Shown: positions 18,724-28,427, numbered from the stretch's first letter. The stretch: 64,000 nt of DNA from Paracoccaceae bacterium (GCA_014872815.1 WKFK01000011.1:1-64000), one strand, 5' to 3'. Numbers and translations: made by a program. Notes: generated by a model from the sequence alone, not told the origin.

Positions 18724-19719
18724 TTAGTTGGTCATTGCGCCTTTCACAGCCGCAACCGCCGCCGCACCGGTCTCGCCGGTTTCCTCAACAAAGCGGTCGA
18801 CAACGCTGGCGGTGGCCGCCACCCAAGCCGCGCGCTGGTCATCAGACAGCTCAGTCACGGTCATGTTGGCCTTCATCTCGTCCACGGTGGCCGCTTCTTC
18901 TGCATAGATCTGGTCGCGCAGCTTCTGCTCCACTTCCGCCGCAGCTGCGTCGATGATGGCTTTGTGCTCATCGGACAATCCTTCATAAACGTCATTGTTG
19001 ATCACTGCGACAAATTCAATCGCACTGTCAAAGGTCAGGGTCATCTGATCCATCACCTCAAACAGCTTGCGGGATTTCACCGCAGACGCGCCGGTCATGC
19101 CCACATCCACAGCGCCCTGCTGATAGGCGAGGAACTGTTTGGAGCCGGACATCAGGGTTGGCGCACCGCCAAGTTCCTGCACAGTCCAGCCATGGACCTT
19201 GCCGTAGGTGCGGACTTTTTTGTCCGCAATATCAGCTGGTTCCACAATCGGGTCGCCATTGGTCAGGTACACATTGCGACCAAACGCCTGCCACCACAGA
19301 ATGCGGTTGTTGGTCTCCTTCAGGATTGCCGCATCCAAGGTCGCGCGCATTTCAGAGCCCGGGGCCACGGCCGCGCGGATGTGCGCTTCGTCGTCAAAAA
19401 TGAACGGGATCGACACCACGTCTACCGCTGGCACGGAGCCGGCAAAACGACCAATGAAAGCAGAACCGGCTTCCACCGCGCCGCTGCCCACGGCACCCGG
19501 CACCTCTTTGTCTTTAAACAACTGCGCTGAAGGGAACAGCTGCACCTTCAGATCACCGCCAGACTTCTCTTCCACGATGCTGGCAAAATCCTGCCAGTTC
19601 TTGCCCAAGGAATGTGTTTCCGGCAGCTGCAAAGTCACTCGGATGGTCTCTGCAAAGCTGGCAACTGGTGCAACACTCACAAGCGCGGCTGTCGCGGCGG
19701 CTGCAATCCAATGTTTCAT
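18724..19719 (-). CDS. dctP: TRAP transporter periplasmic binding protein (DctP)
   Basis: A 331-residue DctP-family binding protein. A signal peptide of about 23 residues ends in VASFA. The mature protein begins with the usual beta strand (IRVTLQLPETHSLG), and the ligand-binding arginine is probably the one in DKKVRTYG. Binding proteins with this arginine hold a carboxylate. It is the first gene of dctP-dctQ-dctM-lyase and is divergent from an Lrp-family gene. The ligand is unknown. Confidence 0.93.
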   Translation of the reverse strand: MKHWIAAAATAALVSVAPVASFAETIRVTLQLPETHSLGKNWQDFASIVEEKSGGDLKVQLFPSAQLFKDKEVPGAVGSGAVEAGSAFIGRFAGSVPAVDVVSIPFIFDDEAHIRAAVAPGSEMRATLDAAILKETNNRILWWQAFGRNVYLTNGDPIVEPADIADKKVRTYGKVHGWTVQELGGAPTLMSGSKQFLAYQQGAVDVGMTGASAVKSRKLFEVMDQMTLTFDSAIEFVAVINNDVYEGLSDEHKAIIDAAAAEVEQKLRDQIYAEEAATVDEMKANMTVTELSDDQRAAWVAATASVVDRFVEETGETGAAAVAAVKGAMTN

Positions 19720-19845
19720 GACGTCCTCCCAATATCGTCCTTATGAGGCGCTAACCGTAGGAGACGGACAAGAAACAGGGTTGCGTTTTTGATCACCCTT
19801 TGATGCCCACACGCAACAAGGTTGCCTGAGGTACACCAAAAGTAG

Positions 19846-19857
19846 GACCATTTGGTC
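19846..19857. promoter_or_regulatory. Candidate Lrp operator in the dctP-lrp gap
   Basis: GACCA-TT-TGGTC is a perfect 12-base palindrome between the two divergent genes, and it overlaps a TTGACC box on the minus strand that could serve dctP. A second inverted pair, GTTGCG/CGCAAC, lies at about 19783-19821. Regulator binding is inferred. Confidence 0.4.
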
Positions 19858-19923
19858 AAAAATTAGTAATGCACGATAATCGGCTTTCGCTGTATACAAC
19901 CTCAACGATTGAAAGGAACGACT

Positions 19924-20376
19924 TTGGACGACGCCGACAAACGCATTTTGCGCGCCATTCAAGAACAACCAGACCTGACAATGCGCGAACTCGGCGAAGT
20001 GACTGGGCTAAGCCACACCCCGTGCTGGCGTCGCCTGAAGCGTCTACGCGAAGAAGGCTATATCGCTGACAAACGGTATGTTTTGGACGCGCAGAAACTC
20101 GGCTTTGACATTGTTGCGTTCTGCTTAGTGCAGCTTCAGAAACACACGCAGGAGACGCTGGAAGACTTCGAAAGCGCCATCGAACTGCTGCCCGAAGTGG
20201 TTGAGTGCTACTCTGCGACCGGCGATCAGGACTACATCTTGAAAGTGCTCGCGCTAAGCGTGCGCGACTATGAGGAAACCGTCAAACAGCGCTTGCTGAA
20301 GCTTCCGCATATTGGCTCGATCCGCACAAGCCTCGCGTTGAACGAAATCAAGAATACCCCTGACGTGCCAGTCTAA
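19924..20376 (+). CDS. Lrp/AsnC-family transcriptional regulator
   Basis: A 150-residue regulator. The N-terminal winged helix starts DDADKRILRAIQEQPDLTMR and has the recognition helix in LSHTPCWRRLKRLR. The C-terminal RAM ligand-binding domain includes EVVECYSATGDQDYILKV. The start is probably the TTG at 19924, because AAAGGA lies 6 bases before it; an upstream TTG has none. It is divergent from the TRAP operon, which it probably controls in response to a small metabolite. Confidence 0.92.
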   Translation: MDDADKRILRAIQEQPDLTMRELGEVTGLSHTPCWRRLKRLREEGYIADKRYVLDAQKLGFDIVAFCLVQLQKHTQETLEDFESAIELLPEVVECYSATGDQDYILKVLALSVRDYEETVKQRLLKLPHIGSIRTSLALNEIKNTPDVPV

Positions 20377-20404
20377 AAAACCGCCACGTCAGGCAATCGA
20401 TTGT

Positions 20405-22216
20405 TTAGGTTTTATCTAAACCCTTGGTGGCGTTTTTACGGCTCCAGGCCAACGCCCGCTCACTCAGGAACGGCCCCAGTTTGGCCTCCATTTCTTGATG
20501 GTAGCTGTCCAACCAGGAAATCTCCGCAGAGGTCAGCGCGTCAAAATCCAACATCTCGGTCATGATGGGTGCCCAAGTCATATTGCGGAACCCGAAGAAG
20601 CCGTTGTGCTCTTCGACAATTTCAAACAGGTTCTCGATACGAATACCATAAAGCCCCGCCACGTAATGGCCCGGCTCAATCGACATCACCATACCCGGCA
20701 CCAGATCCACTTCACTGACCGGCTTACCAATCCGCTGCGGATGCTCATGCACGGACAGTCGATGGCCGACCCCATGACCTGTGCCATGGTCATAATCTAA
20801 CCCCAAATCCCAGAGAGGACGGCGACAGATGGCGTCGATATGATGCCCTTGTGTGCCACGTGGGAACTTCAAAGTGGCCAGCGCATAAAAAGCTTTGAAC
20901 ACCGCCGTATAGGCTTGATCGTAGCCTGCGGGCCTCTGCTCGAAAGCAAAACTGCGGGTGATGTCTGTGGTTCCGGTCTCATACTGTCCACCGCTATCCA
21001 ACAGATACGGCGCATCCGGCAAGATGACCGCATCGCGGGTCTCGGTGGTGGCATAATGGCACATCGCAGCATTGCCACCAGCCGCCGAAATTGTATTGAA
21101 ACTCTCGCCCAGATAGCTGCCACTTGCAGCCCGAAACGCCTGAACCTGGGCCTCGGCTTCGCTTTCTCGTAACGGATCACCACTGGCTGCCCGCGCGGGA
21201 ACAGTTTCCAGCAGCCACGCGGAAAACTCCGTCACGGCAACCCCATCCTGAATATGGCACGCCCGCATACCTTCCAGTTCTGTTAGGTTTTTTGTCGCTT
21301 TGAGGTCAGTTATATGGCTGGTGCGGCGGTCAATCTGCGCCCCCACCTTCTCCAACGCGAGGCACACGGCCACCGGCGAAAACTCCGGATCGACCAACAC
21401 ACGCTGACCAGCACGGACAGTCTGTGAAATATAGCGCAGGAAACTCGTTGGCGGCACCACGGAGATGTTCTCAGGCAAGGTCGTCGCCAAATCTGCGGGC
21501 AATTTCTCTGGCGCAACAAACCACGTGACGTGCCCGACATCAGACACCACCATAAAGGACTGGGGCACCGGCAAAAATGGCACATCCCCACCGCGCACAT
21601 TCAAGCACCAAGCAATGTTATCCGGTTGGGTTTCCACATGAAAATGTGCCTTTTCCCGCGCCATAAACGCAGTCAGGTCCGCCACTTTATCCTGGGTCGA
21701 ATGACCTGCAAACTGCAAAGGCATGGCCTCAATCTGTGCAACAGGTGCGGCTGGCTGGTCATCCCAAATGAAGTCGACCGGGTTGGTGTCCTGCGCCACC
21801 ATCACCGCCTTGCTAGGCGCCAAAGCCTCAACAAAGCGATCGTACCATCGGGGCGGAAGATGCATCGCGTCAAAACCAACACGCCACCAGGTCGCGGCAG
21901 TCTTCGCCAACCAAGTTTCCGGTGGCTCTTCAAACAGATGATGGAACGAAAATTCGTCGCCTTGGCACTCCTCGCGCACTTGAACGCTATAGCGCCCATC
22001 GACAAACATCGCGATTTCATTCTGTGTCACAATCGCCATGCCAGCAGAGCCGGAAAATTCGGTCACATACTGCAACCGCGCGTCATGCGGGGCGACATAT
22101 TCACCCTGATGCGCGTCATAGCGCGGCAAAACAAACGCATCCAATCCACGTGCGCGCATCTCTGCGCGCAGCGCTTGCACCTGCGCCGGCGCGTCAGCCA
22201 TCACACAATCAGGCAT
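20405..22216 (-). CDS. pepP: Xaa-Pro aminopeptidase, M24B family
   Basis: A 603-residue three-domain aminopeptidase P-like protein that removes N-terminal residues preceding proline. Two creatinase-like N-terminal domains are followed by the pita-bread domain. Metal ligands appear in LLDSGGQYETGTTDITRS (two aspartates), HGTGHGVGH (histidine), SIEPGHY and RIENLFEI (glutamates). The length is that of the long, eukaryote-like form. The ATG at 22216 overlaps the end of the ABC ATPase gene by 8 bases, so peptide import and cleavage are probably one operon. The symbol is indicative only. Confidence 0.92.
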   Translation of the reverse strand: MPDCVMADAPAQVQALRAEMRARGLDAFVLPRYDAHQGEYVAPHDARLQYVTEFSGSAGMAIVTQNEIAMFVDGRYSVQVREECQGDEFSFHHLFEEPPETWLAKTAATWWRVGFDAMHLPPRWYDRFVEALAPSKAVMVAQDTNPVDFIWDDQPAAPVAQIEAMPLQFAGHSTQDKVADLTAFMAREKAHFHVETQPDNIAWCLNVRGGDVPFLPVPQSFMVVSDVGHVTWFVAPEKLPADLATTLPENISVVPPTSFLRYISQTVRAGQRVLVDPEFSPVAVCLALEKVGAQIDRRTSHITDLKATKNLTELEGMRACHIQDGVAVTEFSAWLLETVPARAASGDPLRESEAEAQVQAFRAASGSYLGESFNTISAAGGNAAMCHYATTETRDAVILPDAPYLLDSGGQYETGTTDITRSFAFEQRPAGYDQAYTAVFKAFYALATLKFPRGTQGHHIDAICRRPLWDLGLDYDHGTGHGVGHRLSVHEHPQRIGKPVSEVDLVPGMVMSIEPGHYVAGLYGIRIENLFEIVEEHNGFFGFRNMTWAPIMTEMLDFDALTSAEISWLDSYHQEMEAKLGPFLSERALAWSRKNATKGLDKT

Positions 22217-23207
22217 GTTGGTTGATCTCCTCCGCATGATGACAGGCCACCTCACCGCGCCCTTCCAGCGCCCGCAGCTCGGGAATGACTTTCCGGCACT
22301 GATCCGTCACGTGACGACAGCGCACATGGAATGGACAGCCCGGCGGCACATTTAGCGGAGACGGCAACTCGCCCTCCAACTGGATCGCCGCCCCCTTGTC
22401 ATCCGGGTCCAATGACGGCGCAGCACTCAACAGCGCCTGCGAATACGGATGTGACGGCGCTGAGAACAAGGTCTCGCTGTCACCAATCTCCACAATCCGA
22501 CCCAGATAAATCACCGCCACACGGTTGGACACATGGCGCACCAATCGCAAATCATGCGCCACAAACAGAATGGTCAGATGCAACCGCTCCTGCAGCTCCA
22601 ACAGTAGGTTCACCACCTGCGCCTGAACCGACACATCCAAAGCGGAGACCAGTTCGTCCGCGATCAAAACCTCCGGCTCAACGGCCAAGGCCCGCGCAAT
22701 GGCAATCCGCTGCCGTTGCCCTCCGGAGAACTCATGCGGCAGCTTTTCTGCTGCATCCTGTGGCAAGCGCACCAAATCCAAAAGCTCCGCAATCCGAGGC
22801 GCAATTTCCGCCTCTGGACGCATCTCATGCACCCGCAAAGCCTCTGCAAGGATGTCGCCAGTGGTCATGCGCGGGTTCAGCGAGGAATAAGGGTCCTGAA
22901 ACATCATCTGAACCCGGCGGTTATAGGTGCGATCCTTGCGCGCCTGCGCCCCAAAGATGTCCTGATCATCAAAGTGAATCTGCCCGCTGGTCGGCGGATA
23001 CAACCGCACAATACAGCGCGCCAAAGTCGACTTGCCACAGCCGGACTCTCCCACGACGCCAAGAGTTTCCCCTTGTTTCAGCTCAAGGCTCACACCGTTC
23101 AGCGCATTCACCGACTTCCCGGGCTTGCGCTGCACCACGTCCAGCAGGGTGCGCGACACCGGGAAAGACAAATGCAGGTCTTCGATTTTCATCACTGTCT
23201 GGGTCAT
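22209..23207 (-). CDS. dppF: Peptide ABC transporter ATPase (DppF/OppF-like)
   Basis: A 332-residue ATP-binding subunit. Walker A is GESGCGKST, the signature motif is SGGQRQR, and Walker B is VLIADELVSALD. The oligopeptide-ABC C-terminal region with cysteines (GCPFHVRC) is present; such regions can hold an iron-sulfur cluster. It overlaps the preceding ATPase gene by 4 bases (ATGA) and the aminopeptidase gene at its 3' end. Note that Walker B has DELVSALD where DEPTSALD is usual. Confidence 0.93.
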   Translation of the reverse strand: MTQTVMKIEDLHLSFPVSRTLLDVVQRKPGKSVNALNGVSLELKQGETLGVVGESGCGKSTLARCIVRLYPPTSGQIHFDDQDIFGAQARKDRTYNRRVQMMFQDPYSSLNPRMTTGDILAEALRVHEMRPEAEIAPRIAELLDLVRLPQDAAEKLPHEFSGGQRQRIAIARALAVEPEVLIADELVSALDVSVQAQVVNLLLELQERLHLTILFVAHDLRLVRHVSNRVAVIYLGRIVEIGDSETLFSAPSHPYSQALLSAAPSLDPDDKGAAIQLEGELPSPLNVPPGCPFHVRCRHVTDQCRKVIPELRALEGRGEVACHHAEEINQHA

Positions 23208-24193
23208 GCCGCGTCATCCTGTGTGGCTGGCAATGGGTGGAAACAGGCCGTCTGCCGCCCCGGCGCGATGTCTTGCAACATGGGACGTGCCGACCCACAA
23301 GCCTCGCTCGCCGCCTGGCACCGTGGCGCAAAGGCACAACCGTCCGGCAAAGAGAAAAGACTGGGCGGTGTGCCCGGCACCGAATACAGCTGGGTGCGCG
23401 GCGGCACGTCTTGGGGCACAGAGCGCATCAAACCCTCGGTATATGGGTGGCGGGGCGTGCGCAGAACTTGGCGCACATACCCCTGCTCAACCACCCGTCC
23501 CGCGTACATCACCGCAACCGTGTCGCATGTCTGCGCAACGACGCCCAGATCATGCGTCACCAGCACAACGCCCATCGACATTTCATCGGCCAGCTTCAGG
23601 ATCAGATCCAAAATTTGCGCCTGAATGGTCACGTCCAAGGCGGTTGTCGGTTCATCTGCCAGCAACAGCTTTGGGCTCGCTGCCAAGGCAATGGCGATCA
23701 TCACACGTTGCCGCATTCCGCCGGAAAACTGGTGCGGATATTCGCCCAGCCGCGAGGCCGCCGCCGGAATGCCCACATGATCCAGCATCTCAATCGCGCG
23801 GTCCCGACGGGCCTTCCGCCCCAGATCCGTATGCGCCTTCAGCGTCTCAGTCAGCTGTGTGCCCACCGTCAAAAGCGGGTTTAATGAGGTCATGGGCTCC
23901 TGAAAGATCATCGCGATCTCTCGTCCACGAATCTTGCGCAGCTGGCGCTCGGTCATCGTGGTCAGCTCTTGGCCTTGCCAACGGACTGACCCGCGCACCT
24001 CTCCGTAATGGCGGGCCAGTCCAAGGATGGAGCGCAGCGTCACACTCTTGCCAGAGCCGCTTTCGCCCACCAGACCTTGCACCTGCCCCTTGCCAAGCGA
24101 GAAGCTCACGTCGCGCACCGCAGGGAGGGCGGTGTCACCACGGCTAAAGGTGGTGCAGAGGTTTTCTACTTCCAAAATTGGGTGATCAGTCAT
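23204..24193 (-). CDS. dppD: Peptide ABC transporter ATPase (DppD/OppD-like)
   Basis: A 329-residue ATP-binding subunit. Walker A is GESGSGKSV, the signature motif is SGGMRQR, Walker B is [12 protein letters not shown], and the C-terminal oligopeptide-transporter extension (GCAFAPRC) is present. GGAGACGG precedes the ATG. It works with the adjacent DppF-like ATPase as the heterodimeric motor of the peptide importer. Confidence 0.95.
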   Translation of the reverse strand: MTDHPILEVENLCTTFSRGDTALPAVRDVSFSLGKGQVQGLVGESGSGKSVTLRSILGLARHYGEVRGSVRWQGQELTTMTERQLRKIRGREIAMIFQEPMTSLNPLLTVGTQLTETLKAHTDLGRKARRDRAIEMLDHVGIPAAASRLGEYPHQFSGGMRQRVMIAIALAASPKLLLADEPTTALDVTIQAQILDLILKLADEMSMGVVLVTHDLGVVAQTCDTVAVMYAGRVVEQGYVRQVLRTPRHPYTEGLMRSVPQDVPPRTQLYSVPGTPPSLFSLPDGCAFAPRCQAASEACGSARPMLQDIAPGRQTACFHPLPATQDDAA

Positions 24194-24205
24194 TGTTCCG
24201 TCTCC

Positions 24206-25072
24206 TCACCCACGTGGCCGCAACAGATCTGCCAGACCGTCACCAATCAGGGAGAACCCCAATCCAGTAATAACAATGGCAATCCCCGGCATCAGGCTCA
24301 GCCACCACGCGGTGGTGATAAAGTTTCGCCCCTCGGCAATCAGCACGCCCCATTCGGCCTGTGGCGGTTGCGCCCCCAGTCCGAGGTAGCCCAAAGACGA
24401 GCCCAGAAGGATAGCGAGCGCCATATCCGTCATCCAGTAGACAATCACCGGCGTAATCGCATTCGGAAGCAGATGACGGAAAATGATGCGCCGGTCAGAA
24501 TAGCCCATGACAATCCCGGCACTGGCATAGTCATTGCCCATTTGGGCAATCACCTCAGCCCGCATCAGCCGTGCATAGTACACCCAGCCGACCACGGTGA
24601 TCGCAATATACATGTTGATCAGCCCAGGGCCCAACACCGCCACAACCGCGATCACCAGAACCAGAAACGGAAAGGTGATGATCGCATCCACAACACGACC
24701 AAAAATCATGTCGGCCACGCCGCGGTAATAGCCCACCAAGGCGCCCACAACGACACCAATGGTCAAGGCAAAGACCGTTGCCAAAACAGCCATCTGCATG
24801 TTCACAGAATAGGCGTGGATCACGCGGGACAGCGCATCCCGCCCCAGCATATCCGTGCCAAACGGATGGGCCCAGCTGGGCGCCTGGCGCACCGCCAGAT
24901 AGTCAATGAAGTTTGGATCATACGGCGCAAAAAAGCTTGGGAACACCGCCAGAAGCGTGGAGAACCCAATGATGATCACGCCGATCATGAAGCCCGGCTT
25001 GCGCAGCGCCAGTTGCACCCGCGACGGGGCAACTTTGGACGCCTTTACAGTGGTCACAGTGCTATCGGTCAT
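24206..25072 (-). CDS. dppC: Peptide ABC transporter permease (DppC-like)
   Basis: A 288-residue inner-membrane permease with about six helices. The N-terminal segment contains PYDPNFIDY and HPFGTDMLGRDALSR, the standard DppC/OppC motif. The EAA-like loop is in the C-terminal half. It overlaps the dppB stop by 4 bases, which is typical of this operon. Confidence 0.95.
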   Translation of the reverse strand: MTDSTVTTVKASKVAPSRVQLALRKPGFMIGVIIIGFSTLLAVFPSFFAPYDPNFIDYLAVRQAPSWAHPFGTDMLGRDALSRVIHAYSVNMQMAVLATVFALTIGVVVGALVGYYRGVADMIFGRVVDAIITFPFLVLVIAVVAVLGPGLINMYIAITVVGWVYYARLMRAEVIAQMGNDYASAGIVMGYSDRRIIFRHLLPNAITPVIVYWMTDMALAILLGSSLGYLGLGAQPPQAEWGVLIAEGRNFITTAWWLSLMPGIAIVITGLGFSLIGDGLADLLRPRG

Positions 25073-26010
25073 GTCAGGCGCATCCTTGGATCAAGCAAAC
25101 TCTGGAACAGGTCAGTCAACAGGAAGACAATCGATACCAGCACCGCAAAAGTGAGCGTCAGCCCCTGAATGAGCGGGTAGTCACGGGCAAAGATCGCCTC
25201 CAGCATCAGCCGTCCAAGACCCGGCACCGCGAAAACGGTCTCGGTCACCAATGTGCCGCTCATCAGGTTGCCAATCGACAGCCCCAACAGCGTGATGGTG
25301 GAAATCAGCGCGTTGCGCAGCACATGCCGTCCTAGGATCAAACGGGTCGGCAAGCCTTTGGCGCGGGCAAATTGCACATATTCCGCATCCAACACCTCAA
25401 TGATGGAGGTACGCAGGTTCCGCATGATGATTGCCGAGGTGTAGAGCGCCACGGTCATCGACGGCAGGAACAGGTAATAAAGTTGCCCAAAGAAGCCGTC
25501 ACCACTGCCCCCCACCGGGAACCAGCGCAGCTGTGCCGCGAGGAAGGTCAGCAGGATCAAGCCAATGTAGAACACCGGCATCGAAAGGCCGACCTGAAAC
25601 ACGGTGCGGATCACCGTGTCTGGCCATTTGCCCCGGTTCAACGCCGCCACAAAGGCAAGCGGACCAGCAATCAACAGCGACAAGGTCACAGCAAAGAGTG
25701 CAAGGAACCCAGTGGTCGGGAGACGCTCAAGGATCACGCTGGACACTGACGTGCGCATCATGATCGACCGCCCAAGATCGCCTTGCAGAGTGTTGGTGAA
25801 AAACAGCCAGAACTGCACCAACAGCGGGTCATTGAGACCAAGCTTTTCCCGGATCGCCGCCAGATCGGCGTCCGATGCTTTGTCGCCCGCGATAGCGATG
25901 GCTGGGTCGCCCGGCAACAGCCGGACCAAAAGAAAGATGATGATCATCACAAGGATAAATGTGGGAACCATCAGCGCGAGGCGCTTTAGAACGTATTGCA
26001 GTCCGGCCAT
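25069..26010 (-). CDS. dppB: Peptide ABC transporter permease (DppB-like)
   Basis: A 313-residue inner-membrane permease. The N-terminal YVLKRLALMVPTFILVM helix, LLPGDPA motif and ...REKLGLNDPL are the DppB hallmark. The C-terminal EAA loop contains EAIFARDYPLIQG. It lies 57 bases after the binding-protein gene. Confidence 0.95.
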   Translation of the reverse strand: MAGLQYVLKRLALMVPTFILVMIIIFLLVRLLPGDPAIAIAGDKASDADLAAIREKLGLNDPLLVQFWLFFTNTLQGDLGRSIMMRTSVSSVILERLPTTGFLALFAVTLSLLIAGPLAFVAALNRGKWPDTVIRTVFQVGLSMPVFYIGLILLTFLAAQLRWFPVGGSGDGFFGQLYYLFLPSMTVALYTSAIIMRNLRTSIIEVLDAEYVQFARAKGLPTRLILGRHVLRNALISTITLLGLSIGNLMSGTLVTETVFAVPGLGRLMLEAIFARDYPLIQGLTLTFAVLVSIVFLLTDLFQSLLDPRMRLT

Positions 26011-26067
26011 GGGTATTTTCCAAATAGACAGCGCGCCGCCGGCCCTCGCCTGCGACGCGCTTGGATC

Positions 26068-27651
26068 TTACTTGCTCACGGTCGCCCGGGAGAAAATGTT
26101 GGCGCCCAACGGTGTCTGGACATAGCCATCAACCGCGGTCGAAATCGCCACTGCGAATGGCGTTTCGTACATGAACAAAAGCGGTGCCGCCTCTGCATAG
26201 ATGTCCTGCATCTCTGCATATTGCTGCGCACGTGCCGCCTGATCCATCTCTTTGCCAGAGGCCTCAAACAGTTCGTTGAACTTGGCGCTTTCCCAGCCGG
26301 TGCCTACAGCGCTGCGCACTGGGGAATAGCCCAACCAGCCGGTAACCTGGCTTGGATCGTTCACATCATCCACCCAGCCATAGGTGTGGATGTCAAACTC
26401 ACCAGAACGGTTCTTCGCACCACGGGTGGCGCCGTCAACCTGCTCCACCACCAGATCAATACCCAGAGGCGCCCACATTTGTTGCAGCGCCGCAAAGATG
26501 GTCGCGTCATCCGAGGAGCCCGCCAGCGTGGTCAGGGTCACTTTGGTGCCGGCTTCTAGCCCCGCCTCTTTGACCAGCGCCATGGCTTTGTCCATGTCGT
26601 AGGAATAGAGGTCCAGCTTGGACGCCAGACGGGTGGACGAGGACATCAGCGGTGCGGTCATTGGCTGACCGGCGCCCTGCAGCACCAAACCAATCAGCGC
26701 GTCTTTGTTGGTGGCGTAGTTGATCGCCTGACGCACACGCACATCATTCAGTGGGTTGGCTGAGCCATCCGCACGGGTTTCGCGGGTGTTGATTGGGGAA
26801 TAGATGATCCGTGTGGACGGGAACAGGTTCATGTTGATCGCCGGATCTGCGTCCAGTTCAGCCACACGACTGAATGGCACAAATTCCACTGCGTCCACTT
26901 CGCCGGCTTGCAGCTTGAGGATACGGGTCGCATCATCAGGAATGATGTCAAAGTGAACCTTGTCCAGATATGGCAGTGGCTTGCCGTCAGCCCCCATTTC
27001 CCAGTGATGTTCGTTTGCGCAGAAGTCCATCGAGGCACCCTGCTCAAAACCACACATGTAGAAGGCACCGGAACCTACACCAGGACCACCAGCAGCAAAG
27101 ATGGCTGCGGATTTCTCTTGATCCGTTGCGCCTGCGGCCGCGTCAAATACATCCTTGTTGACGATCGCGGTGTTGAACGTGGCCAGCATCGACAGGATCG
27201 TCGGATCTGGCTGGCTCAGACTGACGGTGATCGTGTTTCCGTCGGCGGTCACGTCGGACACATTGCCCAGCATCCCGGCCCATGGACCCAGATCAGGGTT
27301 GCGCGCACGCCCCAAGGAGTACAGCACGTCTTCCGCGTCCAGCGCGGAGCCGTCGGAAAACTTCAGACCGTCCTGCAGCATCAACGTGACGGTTTTGCCG
27401 TCCTCAGACACCTCAAAGCTTTCGGCAAGACCGCCAACAATGGATTTGCCGTCATCGGACGACCGCAGCAGCGTGTCAAACAGGCTGCCTACCATCCAGA
27501 TGTCTGGGTTACGATCAGCATAAATCGGGTCAATCAGACGCGAGCCATCGTAACGGGCAAAATTCAAAGTTCCGCCGCGCTCTTGCGCCAAAGCCGGCAT
27601 CGCAAGCGCTGTTGTGGCCGCCAGGATCGCTGCCGTTAGGTTGCGTTTCAT
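26068..27651 (-). CDS. dppA: Peptide ABC transporter substrate-binding protein (SBP family 5)
   Basis: A 527-residue periplasmic binding protein with a 22-residue signal peptide ending in AMPALA. Family-5 features are GGTLNFARYDGSRLIDP, the SDDGKSIVGGLAESFEVSED segment, and the RVRQAINYATNKDALI motif. It is the first structural gene of a dppABCDF-aminopeptidase run. Substrates of this family include peptides, opines and nickel complexes; the aminopeptidase neighbour favours peptides with proline at position two. Confidence 0.93.
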   Translation of the reverse strand: MKRNLTAAILAATTALAMPALAQERGGTLNFARYDGSRLIDPIYADRNPDIWMVGSLFDTLLRSSDDGKSIVGGLAESFEVSEDGKTVTLMLQDGLKFSDGSALDAEDVLYSLGRARNPDLGPWAGMLGNVSDVTADGNTITVSLSQPDPTILSMLATFNTAIVNKDVFDAAAGATDQEKSAAIFAAGGPGVGSGAFYMCGFEQGASMDFCANEHHWEMGADGKPLPYLDKVHFDIIPDDATRILKLQAGEVDAVEFVPFSRVAELDADPAINMNLFPSTRIIYSPINTRETRADGSANPLNDVRVRQAINYATNKDALIGLVLQGAGQPMTAPLMSSSTRLASKLDLYSYDMDKAMALVKEAGLEAGTKVTLTTLAGSSDDATIFAALQQMWAPLGIDLVVEQVDGATRGAKNRSGEFDIHTYGWVDDVNDPSQVTGWLGYSPVRSAVGTGWESAKFNELFEASGKEMDQAARAQQYAEMQDIYAEAAPLLFMYETPFAVAISTAVDGYVQTPLGANIFSRATVSK

Positions 27652-27714
27652 TAGTATTATCCTCCCTAGTCGAATCTCTTCAGTGCAGGAAGGATAAGTG
27701 ATTTTTTAGGGAAT

Positions 27715-27732
27715 GCTAAAAGCTTTTTTAGC
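27715..27732. promoter_or_regulatory. Candidate operator palindrome upstream of dppA
   Basis: GCTAAAA-GCTT-TTTTAGC is an 18-base palindrome in the 176-base AT-rich gap between the XRE-cupin gene and dppA. TTTTAGCAA within it also occurs in the glyA upstream region (9699-9707), next to the other XRE-cupin gene. Role inferred. Confidence 0.45.
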
Positions 27733-27827
27733 AAAACTAAATTTGTAACTCGGATTATATCCAAAAGTAACCTCAGGCAACCTTAACACCTTAGTATCAC
27801 TTTACTTTTGCATATGTACGAGTCGGT

Positions 27828-28427
27828 TTAAATTGCCACTGAGTTGCTCATCGGCGTGGTGCTGACCCACAACTCCACAGATTCAACATCACCCAAAACA
27901 CGGGAAAAGTGTGGTTTCACTGTGTTGTGGTGGATCACATCTCCAGGCCTCATAACAAACACAGCCCCATCAAGGTGATACTCAATTTCTCCGGAAAGAA
28001 GGTAACAGAACACCTCACCATCATGGGCCATCTTTTCCGATTCATGCCCGGGGGGACGGTGAATGATCTGGGAATGCATCAAAGCGCCCGAAAAACCCGG
28101 CCCCAATTTTTCATAAAACCGGCCGGCTGTACCCAGGGCGTATGACTGCCGCCGGTCCTTCTGAATAAACTCAGAAAAGGTTTCTGGAACACTCACAAGC
28201 TGCTCCACACTGGTCTGCAACGCTGCGGCAATCGACATCAAAGAGGACAAAGAAGGGGAGCTTATGCCGCGCTCAACTTGAGAAATGAACCCCGTGGTCA
28301 AATCAGTTTCTTCCGCAACCGTATTGAGCGTTTTGCCCAGCGCCTTTCTGCGCAAACGGATCGCTTGCCCAAGCTTTTCAGGCTGCCCCTTTTGGGCTTT
28401 CTTTTTGGGTTTCAGGGACGCCGCCAT
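27828..28427 (-). CDS. XRE-family regulator with cupin domain
   Basis: A 199-residue regulator. A lysine-rich N-terminal tail is followed by the helix-turn-helix (about 20-75), including TVAEETDLTTGFISQVERG, then a cupin domain (about 115-190) with HDGEVFCYLLSGEIEYHLDG and MRPGDVIHHN. It lies directly upstream of dppA in the same direction and probably controls the peptide operon. It shares length and build with the regulator at 9779-10378 but is clearly a different protein. Confidence 0.9.
   Translation of the reverse strand: MAASLKPKKKAQKGQPEKLGQAIRLRRKALGKTLNTVAEETDLTTGFISQVERGISSPSLSSLMSIAAALQTSVEQLVSVPETFSEFIQKDRRQSYALGTAGRFYEKLGPGFSGALMHSQIIHRPPGHESEKMAHDGEVFCYLLSGEIEYHLDGAVFVMRPGDVIHHNTVKPHFSRVLGDVESVELWVSTTPMSNSVAI

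Noticed and set aside
23032-24147. Long plus-strand frames across the peptide ATPase genes
   Set aside because: They are antisense to two ATPases that have intact Walker and signature motifs.
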